Below, one piece after another: positions 17,620-21,973 of a DNA stretch of 21,973 nt (positions are counted from its first letter, which is position 1; every line of letters begins with the position of its first letter). Below the pieces are notes generated by a model. The model had not been told where the DNA came from and ran no database searches. It saw only the letters and a list, made by a program, of their open reading frames with translations. Location of the stretch: IMG/VR virus record IMGVR_UViG_3300033142_000168, positions 1 to 21,973 of that record; one strand, given 5' to 3'. A program made the translations under genes and the position numbers. Source of the DNA: a virus.

Positions 17620-17894
17620 TATTTAGATCTACCTTCAGCAAAACCTTTAAAAGCTCTTTCTTTTTTAACTTCTTTAGGTTTTTCATTTAACATATTCTCT
17701 TCTTCTTGTATGCGTTGTAGTATTTCAAACGCATCAAATATAGCTAGTTTTTTTGTAGCGGCAGCGTTCTTAAGTCTGTCAGCTGATATATCATCATCTG
17801 AATCAACAATAGCTTCTTTAGCTACTTTGATTAACTCTTCAACTGCTTTTTGCCCAGCTTGGATTATACTCTTTTTGGTCTTCTTTATATCCAT
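17619..17894 (-). CDS. Probable terminase small subunit
   Basis: 91 residues, almost entirely helical and charged. The first 30 residues (KKSIIQAGQKAVEELIKVAK) form a helix, then an acidic linker (DSDDDISADR), and DRLKNAAATKKLAIFDAFEI with LQRIQEEENMLN forms a second coiled helix. The tail is basic (KKERAFKGFAEGRSK). Small DNA-recognition subunits are typically short, helical and coded just before TerL. The pattern LKNAAATKKLAIFDAFEIL is one I have met in this position in marine phages. The stop overlaps the TerL start codon (TAATG), implying fixed stoichiometry by coupling. Its own start at 17894 lies 56 bases inside the upstream GroES-like gene; no later methionine would leave a meaningful protein. 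No helix-turn-helix is obvious, so the role rests on position, size and helical profile. Confidence 0.65.
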   Translation of the reverse strand: MDIKKTKKSIIQAGQKAVEELIKVAKEAIVDSDDDISADRLKNAAATKKLAIFDAFEILQRIQEEENMLNEKPKEVKKERAFKGFAEGRSK

Positions 17895-18444
17895 GTTCTA
17901 ATAAAATATCATTTGATTTCATACAATACAAACGCTCACCGTCTATATTAAACTCCCATTCTGACCCAGCTTTATAAGTAACTATGTGTCCTGGAGTTAT
18001 TCTTAGCTCTTCTAAGAAGCTATTACCTATTTTTAGTATACCAATATTGTTTAATTCTTTTTTGTTTAATAGAATATCTTTATTTTTAATAGGTATTATA
18101 AAGCACCTATCGTTTAAAGAGTTCCAATATTTATTTCTTTTATACAAATAAACCTGGTCTACACTAGCAAAATATAAATCATCTTTAAAATAAGATCTAC
18201 TATTTGTCTGCTTACCTTGCATGTTATAAAATCTTCTAAAAATGTTTTGATGTATTACAACTATATCACCCTGTTTAACAGGCGTTGCAATAGCGAGAGG
18301 TGTTGATACTACTTCAGCAAATCTATTTACAAATTTCCAACCTTCAACTTTAGTATTTAAAACTAATTCCTTATCACCTATTTTTTTTGTATTAGAATAT
18401 CTTTCACCTATCGGCTTAACGATAAAATCATACACACTTCTCAT
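17839..18444 (-). CDS. GroES-like protein with two lobes
   Basis: 201 residues. The N-terminal lobe starts with FIVKPIGERY (7-16), close to the GroES opening K-P-L-G-D-R-V, followed by a VVSTP strand and VKQGDIVVIHQNIF (56-69), where GroES has its V-x-x-G-D-x-V hairpin. The C-terminal lobe from about 113 repeats the scheme: FIIPIKNKD, then a GILKIGN strand, ITPGHIVTYKAGSEWEFNID (149-168) and GERLYCMKSNDILLEHGY (169-186), like the GroES ending of K-x-D-G-E-E-Y-L-V-L-R-E-x-D-I-L. This suggests a tandem duplication of the fold. The mobile loop that contacts GroEL is not clearly recognisable. It may assist capsid folding with host GroEL or be a structural relative with a new job. It starts on a TAATG junction and its last 56 bases overlap the small terminase gene; the tail EYNPSWAKSS is a motif I remember in relatives, so the overlap seems real. 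Confidence 0.55.
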   Translation of the reverse strand: MRSVYDFIVKPIGERYSNTKKIGDKELVLNTKVEGWKFVNRFAEVVSTPLAIATPVKQGDIVVIHQNIFRRFYNMQGKQTNSRSYFKDDLYFASVDQVYLYKRNKYWNSLNDRCFIIPIKNKDILLNKKELNNIGILKIGNSFLEELRITPGHIVTYKAGSEWEFNIDGERLYCMKSNDILLEHGYKEDQKEYNPSWAKSS

Positions 18445-18671
18445 TAGTACTTAAGATCATACTCGATTGATATAGCCATGTTAGAATTAAACTTCTTCCA
18501 AGGTAATACCTCATCGTTCTTTTTTATATAAATGTTATATGATAAATCTTTATCTTCTAGCAGTATGTGAGATATAGTGTGCCCGCCATATACTTCTTGA
18601 CCAACAGAATAGTGCATGGCATCATTTTTATAATCAGATCCAATACTGATTTTTCTTATAATGTTGTCCAT
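18444..18671 (-). CDS. Small conserved phage protein of unknown function
   Basis: 75 residues, mostly beta (IRKISIGSDYKNDAMHYSVG, GGHTISHILLEDKDLSYNIY, IKKNDEVLPWKKFNSNMAIS, IEYDLKY). The opening IIRKISIGSDYKNDAMHYSV and the closing IEYDL resemble a small protein I recall next to GroES-like and TerS genes in marine phages. There is no signal peptide, membrane segment, zinc site or catalytic motif. It starts 1 base after the coiled-coil gene ends and its stop overlaps the next start (TAATG), so it is expressed with the packaging genes. The function is not known to me. Confidence 0.6.
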   Translation of the reverse strand: MDNIIRKISIGSDYKNDAMHYSVGQEVYGGHTISHILLEDKDLSYNIYIKKNDEVLPWKKFNSNMAISIEYDLKY

Positions 18672-18672
18672 T

Positions 18673-18918
18673 TTACTTTTCTTTTTCTATCTCTGTATAT
18701 GTTCCGTCTTCTAAATTAATATTTACTTGACCGTATTTTCCTTCTAAATCTTTTTTCGTTTCGTCTATCTCTTTATTAAGAGTTGCAACTTGGTGTAATA
18801 GACTATGTTTTTGAGTTTCTAAAACACCCATTTTAATGAGCATGTTGTTTAATTTTTCTTGTTGTTCTACAACTTTTGATAACTCATTTTCTTCGATTTT
18901 ATTTAATTGTTCTGACAT
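18673..18918 (-). CDS. Small coiled-coil protein
   Basis: 81 residues. Residues 1-58 form one long amphipathic helix with a heptad-like pattern of Leu, Met, Val and Ile (LSKVVEQQEKLNNMLIKMGV, LETQKHSLLHQVATLNKEID), followed by a short beta tail (YGQVNINLEDGTYTEIEKE) with a terminal KEK. It probably oligomerises. Similar short coiled coils occur upstream of terminase in marine phages without a proven job. It begins after a TTAAA-type tandem repeat leader nearly identical to the one at 1061, and follows the holin-like gene by 10 bases. Confidence 0.6.
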   Translation of the reverse strand: MSEQLNKIEENELSKVVEQQEKLNNMLIKMGVLETQKHSLLHQVATLNKEIDETKKDLEGKYGQVNINLEDGTYTEIEKEK

Positions 18919-18934
18919 TTAATTTAATTTAATT
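18916..18934 (-). promoter_or_regulatory. TTAAA tandem-repeat leader at the coiled-coil gene start
   Basis: Three tandem copies of the TTAAA-type pentamer run from the stop codon of the holin-like gene straight into ATG 18918. The holin-like gene's last four codons are Asn (AAC/AAT) and its stop lies in this low-complexity tract. It mirrors the leader at 1061 and probably serves as a Shine-Dalgarno-free initiation region; that role is inferred. Confidence 0.4.
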
Positions 18935-19291
18935 ATTATTGTTGTACGCGCCATACACCGTGATTAATAAAGACTGAAAAATCGGTATATATTCTTCAGC
19001 AACTTGAAAACCTCCAATATTACCATCAAAAAAAGATAGAGCTGTAAATATTATAGTTAAATATATTAATACTAAAGGCCTTATGTTTTTAGATAAGAAC
19101 GAATCAGATTGCATATCCACTTTCCATCTTTCAGTAATCTGCGTCTGTGCATCCTGATCCGCTTTCTCTAATAATTCTTGTACCTTTTGTTTTGCAGCTA
19201 ATCTCTCTTCGTCTGTAGTTGTAAGCTTATCGATTACATCACCTACGTCTTTAATTAAACCACCAGTTAAAAGACTTAAGATTTTTTTCAT
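18929..19291 (-). CDS. Holin-like membrane protein (three-segment holin type)
   Basis: 120 residues. An N-terminal amphipathic helix (LSLLTGGLIKDVGDVIDKLT, 5-24) is followed by a charged helix (EERLAAKQKVQELLEKADQD) and the pattern ITERWKVDMQSDSFLSKNIR (52-71), then two membrane segments at about 72-89 (PLVLIYLTIIFTALSFFD) and 101-116 (YIPIFQSLLITVYGAY). The W-x-x-D-x-x-S-D-S-x-L-S-K-N-I-R-P-L block before the first segment is the hallmark I associate with the three-transmembrane GTA/phage holin family. Its expected job is timed pore formation in the inner membrane at lysis. It starts on a TAATG overlap with the 416-residue gene. The nearby small HExxH gene might be part of the lysis unit, but no classical endolysin is present in this window. 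Confidence 0.75.
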   Translation of the reverse strand: MKKILSLLTGGLIKDVGDVIDKLTTTDEERLAAKQKVQELLEKADQDAQTQITERWKVDMQSDSFLSKNIRPLVLIYLTIIFTALSFFDGNIGGFQVAEEYIPIFQSLLITVYGAYNNNN

Positions 19292-20541
19292 TATTTTTTA
19301 TTACCTTGTTTCATTCCAAACTTCATTGGACCTTGAGGCATTTTAGGTGAACCACCAGATAAATATTCTTGAGGGGTGTTGAATCCTCCATAACTACCAA
19401 CAGTACCAGGATCAGTATTAACACCAGTAACAATAGCTGTACCTTTACGGTTTTTACCAATCTTAATTTCCTTCCCTACATTAGAAGGCTTATATTGCCC
19501 ACCAAATGATGAATAACCATAACCAATATTAATTTGATCACCTGTTTTAGCTTTACTCCCTCTACCACTAGTCACATTTGCTGTTCCTGTTCCTACATTA
19601 TCACTAAACATTTCATTAGCTTCATCGTGAGTAAATCTAAATTCTCCTGCTTTTTCTTTAAAGCTACTATCTTTATTTGAATCTCGACTAACTAAAGTTC
19701 TTCTACCTATTTTATTACCATGTTTTATAGCGTGTAGAAGAGTTTGTTCATTGATAGGTCTATCTTTTAAATACTGATCAGCTACATTAGCACTATCTCT
19801 TCTAGCTAAATTTACTCTTTCTGCTTGACCAGCCTCATATCTATTTCTTCTATTTTCTTCTCGTTCCATACCAGCATCTAATAATTCCTGAGCACCTTGG
19901 TTTTTAGAAGTTTTCTTTTGTTTTTTAACCTCTGTTTTAACACTTGGCTTAGTTGTAGAATTAGAAGAAGTACTTCCACCTGAACTAGATGTACCAGCTA
20001 TTTTATCATATGCACCAATGTTTGATTGAGAAATATGACCAGCTTCTGCCATTTCAGTTCCAGTTCTACCAGAAAACTTTTCATTTTTAGATAAGCTAGT
20101 CATGTAATCTGAATCAGATTGTTTTGTTTTTGTTCCTGACTTAGCTTTTTCTAATTTAGTTTTTGATTCTGAACCACCACCACTTGAAGAAGTATCTGTG
20201 GAACTACTAGTGCCTGGCACTACTACTTGACTTGTATTTTGTTGTGTATACGATGGTCTATCACTACCTACTTCGTGACCTTTTGTTGGGTCATTAGGAT
20301 CTAAGTGTCTTCCCGGTGCATGCATACCTTTAGAAGCTCCTTCATATTTAGGTGCTCCATTCATGTACATACCAGCACCATCGTAATACTTAGCAGCTGC
20401 ATCACCATGCATCATTTTAGCTGCTGTTAAGTCTCCTTTTTTTCCTGGTGCTATTCTTCCAGCACCTAACTTTTGGATGTATCCTAGCTTTTCCGCAGGA
20501 ACGTCATATTTAAAACCATCCATGTAACTATCTTTACCCAT
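19291..20541 (-). CDS. Low-complexity Ser/Gly/Lys-rich protein of unknown function
   Basis: 416 residues. The N-terminus has KYDVPAEKLGYIQKLGAGRI and a Gly/Met/Tyr/Lys stretch (AAKYYDGAGMYMNGAPKYEG) typical of poorly understood virion-associated proteins in this phage group. Residues about 95-210 are Ser/Thr/Gly repeats (SSSTDTSSSGGGSESKTK; SSGGSTSSNSTTK), probably disordered. A more ordered part (about 215-340) includes an Arg-rich helix (EREENRRNRYEAGQAERVNL) and EFRFTHDEANEMFSDN. The end is basic and Gly/Met-rich (MPQGPMKFGMKQGNKK). No catalytic motif, signal peptide or membrane span is seen. It lies between a small HExxH gene and a holin-like gene; its stop overlaps the holin start. A virion-internal or DNA-associated role is a guess. 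Confidence 0.55.
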   Translation of the reverse strand: MGKDSYMDGFKYDVPAEKLGYIQKLGAGRIAPGKKGDLTAAKMMHGDAAAKYYDGAGMYMNGAPKYEGASKGMHAPGRHLDPNDPTKGHEVGSDRPSYTQQNTSQVVVPGTSSSTDTSSSGGGSESKTKLEKAKSGTKTKQSDSDYMTSLSKNEKFSGRTGTEMAEAGHISQSNIGAYDKIAGTSSSGGSTSSNSTTKPSVKTEVKKQKKTSKNQGAQELLDAGMEREENRRNRYEAGQAERVNLARRDSANVADQYLKDRPINEQTLLHAIKHGNKIGRRTLVSRDSNKDSSFKEKAGEFRFTHDEANEMFSDNVGTGTANVTSGRGSKAKTGDQINIGYGYSSFGGQYKPSNVGKEIKIGKNRKGTAIVTGVNTDPGTVGSYGGFNTPQEYLSGGSPKMPQGPMKFGMKQGNKK

Positions 20542-20563
20542 AATTATAAAATTAATTTGTTAT

Positions 20564-20896
20564 TTATTTTTTTGTTTTGATTTCGTTTGCATAAGCTGGA
20601 GGCTCCCACGGTCCAGTACCTTTTGCAAAATGTTCTTTTGAATATTTTTTATCCTTATAATAAATCCAATTATCGTCCCAGTCAAAACCCTCGTGTTTCA
20701 TTTGATCCACGTGTGTTTGCTCGTGGGAATGAGTTTCAGTTTTAAGTGATGGAGACAAATCTTCTTCCATTATAATTACACCATTTTTTAAAGTTCTACC
20801 TACAGCAGGATCTGCTGACATATCTCTTTCGTAAACTGGCGTAACACTAGTTGGATAAAAAGGTTTAATTTTAAAACTACCTTTTAATGTGATCAT
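20564..20896 (-). CDS. Small HExxH putative metallopeptidase-like protein
   Basis: 110 residues from the start I prefer at 20896 (MITLKGSFKIKPFYPTS). The motif HSHEQTHVDQMKHEG contains HEQTH (His58, Glu59, His62), the zinc-binding and catalytic core of minimal gluzincin-type metallopeptidases, and the later PWEPPAYANEI offers Glu98 or Glu104 as a third ligand. The reading frame is open further upstream to a methionine at 20974, but those 26 residues lie over the conserved Cys-containing protein in another frame and look like a shadow. The chosen start overlaps the end of that gene by 20 bases. With a holin-like gene two genes downstream, a cell-wall or prohead-protein cutting role is possible, but the substrate cannot be told; it may also have lost catalysis. 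Confidence 0.6.
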   Translation of the reverse strand: MITLKGSFKIKPFYPTSVTPVYERDMSADPAVGRTLKNGVIIMEEDLSPSLKTETHSHEQTHVDQMKHEGFDWDDNWIYYKDKKYSKEHFAKGTGPWEPPAYANEIKTKK

Positions 20897-21047
20897 TTCT
20901 ATATGGAAATTTTTTATTAAACCACTCTTGTCTGTTGTTGCAACCGCAAGGGATATTAAGCCCGTCAGAGACAATATCTACAACGTGCTTAATACCTGTT
21001 TTTTTTGTGAAATTAGCTATGCTATCTCCTAATCCTTTTGGTTTCAT
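20877..21047 (-). CDS. Small CxC protein of unknown function
   Basis: 56 residues, starting at ATG 21047 and ending at TAG 20877-20879. Sequence features: KPKGLGDSIANFTKKTGIKH (2-21), VVDIVSDGLNIPCGCNNRQE (22-41) and WFNKKFPYRNDHIKR. The N-terminal G-L-G-D-x-I, the single CGC motif (34-36) and the F-P-Y-R near the end match a small family I remember from marine tailed phages, where C-G-C-x-x-R-x-x-x-x-N-x-x-F-P-Y is constant. Two cysteines could contribute to a metal site in an oligomer. It is easy to miss at this length. The 3' end overlaps the HExxH gene start, and it starts 10 bases after the 113-residue gene. The function is unknown. Confidence 0.7.
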   Translation of the reverse strand: MKPKGLGDSIANFTKKTGIKHVVDIVSDGLNIPCGCNNRQEWFNKKFPYRNDHIKR

Positions 21048-21057
21048 TGTTTAACTT

Positions 21058-21399
21058 TTATACGAAGTTAACGTTTCTGATGTACATTTGATCACCATTG
21101 TCGTCTTTTCCTAAGAAAACTTTAGCTTTAACACCGCCTGGATTAGCTGTTAACGCGTAGTTAAAAGCTTTAGTTCCTAAACCTGCTACCATAACTGGAG
21201 ATACAAAAGCACCAGAAACAGTCGTAGAAAGTGTTAGCTCAATCTTATCACCTGGTGTTCCAGCTGTTGTTAAGATTTCAACAGCATTATCTGCTGTTTG
21301 AATAACACCTACAATAGTGTCTTTGTTTACTAATACTTCTCCGTTTTCCCAATCGTTAGTCGCTCCGACTACTTCAAATGCAATAAAACTTGCTGCCAT
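21058..21399 (-). CDS. Small, highly expressed beta-rich protein; candidate capsid decoration protein
   Basis: 113 residues, nearly all beta strand (FIAFEVVGATNDWENGEVLV, TIVGVIQTADNAVEILTTAG, TPGDKIELTLSTTV, VKAKVFLGKDDNGDQMYIRN), with no signal peptide, membrane span or catalytic motif. Codon use is biased to AAC, TAC, TTC, GAC and GCT/GCA/GGT and resembles that of the major capsid gene more than that of neighbours; an abundant virion component is the natural reading. It is separated from the capsid gene by 10 kb, so a decoration or other accessory head role is an inference. The start at 21399 follows an A/T-only leader. Confidence 0.6.
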   Translation of the reverse strand: MAASFIAFEVVGATNDWENGEVLVNKDTIVGVIQTADNAVEILTTAGTPGDKIELTLSTTVSGAFVSPVMVAGLGTKAFNYALTANPGGVKAKVFLGKDDNGDQMYIRNVNFV

Positions 21400-21443
21400 A
21401 ATTTTTGTTTTTAATTGTTAATGTTTATTTGTTTTTTGATTTA

Positions 21444-21941
21444 CTACAGTTTTCTCTGTTTATTTTGGACTCGAGGTTTTGGTTTATATTTATTTAAAAG
21501 ATCTTCTTTTTGTTTTTCCTCTTTTTTCTTTAAATATTCTTCTAAATCTCGCGGGGTAGCTTGTTGAGCTCCTCCGCTTTCACCTTTTCCGCCTTTACCT
21601 TTGTTCGGATCTGGTTTTGCTGGTCCTTGATGAGCTTTTCCTTCAGCGTGTAAAACTTTATGATAACCTCCTTTAAAATCACCAGGTCCATGATGCTTTT
21701 CATCATATTTAAGATCTCCAGCTAATTTAGAAATATGCTTTTCATCAGCTGTCATTTTCTCGTCGCTATGTCCGTGATGAGCGTCATATAATACATCTCT
21801 TTTAAGATAGTCCATATGTGCTTCATCATCTCTTTTAGTTGCTTCATAATTACCCGCAGTTACTCTTGTGTGTGCGTGATTATATGAGTGTCTTGAATTA
21901 CCGGAATATTTCCCAGCATGTCCTTGTTCGTTTACTGCCAT
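21444..21941 (-). CDS. Histidine- and lysine-rich protein of unknown function
   Basis: 165 residues. The first ~105 residues hold 14 histidines (KYSGNSRHSYNHAHTRVTAG, VLYDAHHGHSDEKMTADEKH, KLAGDLKYDEKHHGPGDFKG), then a Gly/Lys/Pro linker (PNKGKGGKGESGG) and a basic coiled-coil-like tail (LEEYLKKKEEKQKEDLLNKY, KPKPRVQNKQRKL). There is no membrane segment or known motif. The pattern could bind metal or nucleic acid, but neither is shown. It is the second gene from the right edge and is expressed in the same direction as the rest. It starts at 21941 after an A/T-only leader. Confidence 0.55.
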   Translation of the reverse strand: MAVNEQGHAGKYSGNSRHSYNHAHTRVTAGNYEATKRDDEAHMDYLKRDVLYDAHHGHSDEKMTADEKHISKLAGDLKYDEKHHGPGDFKGGYHKVLHAEGKAHQGPAKPDPNKGKGGKGESGGAQQATPRDLEEYLKKKEEKQKEDLLNKYKPKPRVQNKQRKL

Positions 21942-21943
21942 AA

Positions 21944-21973
21944 TTATTTTATTAATGGTTCTATATCAGCACC
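21944..21973 (-). CDS. C-terminal end of an upstream gene, cut by the window edge
   Basis: From the right edge only one minus-strand frame is open; it reads GADIEPLIK and stops at TAA 21944-21946, two bases before the next ATG. Short gaps between genes are normal here, so this is probably the tail of a real gene. Nothing can be said about its product. Confidence 0.35.
   Translation of the reverse strand, partial: GADIEPLIK

Noticed and set aside
17608-17901. A 97-codon plus-strand frame opposite the small terminase gene
   Set aside because: It is antisense to a coherent helical protein coupled to TerL, and no other gene in the window runs in this direction.
20897-20974. A longer start for the HExxH protein at 20974
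   Set aside because: The extra 26 residues overlap the conserved CxC gene in another frame, and the 20896 start fits the usual short overlaps.
1-21973. tRNA genes, CRISPR arrays, integrase or insertion sequence
   Set aside because: I found no cloverleaf, direct-repeat array, recombinase motif or terminal inverted repeats.

Overview
The window looks like the structural and packaging module of a tailed double-stranded DNA phage genome, probably a podovirus of an uncultured marine or aquatic Bacteroidota host. Every gene I accept lies on the minus strand, so transcription runs from high to low coordinates. Base composition is AT-rich. No accepted gene has a purine-rich Shine-Dalgarno box; starts are preceded by A/T-only leaders, as expected for Bacteroidota hosts. 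The order small terminase, large terminase, portal, scaffold, major capsid protein, conserved head protein, two ring/connector-like proteins, a very long stabilization-type tail protein, a propeller-like tail protein and an internal virion protein resembles crAss-like (Crassvirales-type) phages and related marine podoviruses. I infer this from protein sequence patterns and gene order; no search was run.

Read in the direction of transcription: (1) 21973-20542 holds the tail end of an upstream gene, a histidine-rich 165-residue protein, a 113-residue protein with capsid-like codon use, a 56-residue CxC protein and a small HExxH protein. (2) 20541-18929 holds a low-complexity 416-residue protein and a holin-like membrane protein. 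(3) 18918-17619 is a tightly coupled run of small genes (coiled coil, 75-residue protein, GroES-like protein, probable TerS), several sharing TAATG stop/start junctions or longer overlaps. (4) 17619-10253 holds TerL, portal, scaffold and major capsid protein. (5) 10252-1077 holds two strand-specific stem-loops around a conserved 272-residue gene, then the connector and tail proteins. (6) 1061-1 holds a GNAT-like acetyltransferase and an alanine-rich internal virion protein whose reading frame is broken in this sequence.

The genes together would fill a procapsid with DNA (TerS/TerL/portal), build the head (scaffold, capsid), attach a short tail (ring, stabilization and propeller proteins), supply ejection proteins, and contribute to lysis (holin, possibly with the HExxH protein). 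The most unusual signal is an abrupt GC-rich, differently coded patch inside TerL (about 16510-17340) that covers the ATPase domain. I see no tRNA, integrase, insertion sequence, CRISPR array or long gene-free stretch; all intergenic gaps are under 100 bases.
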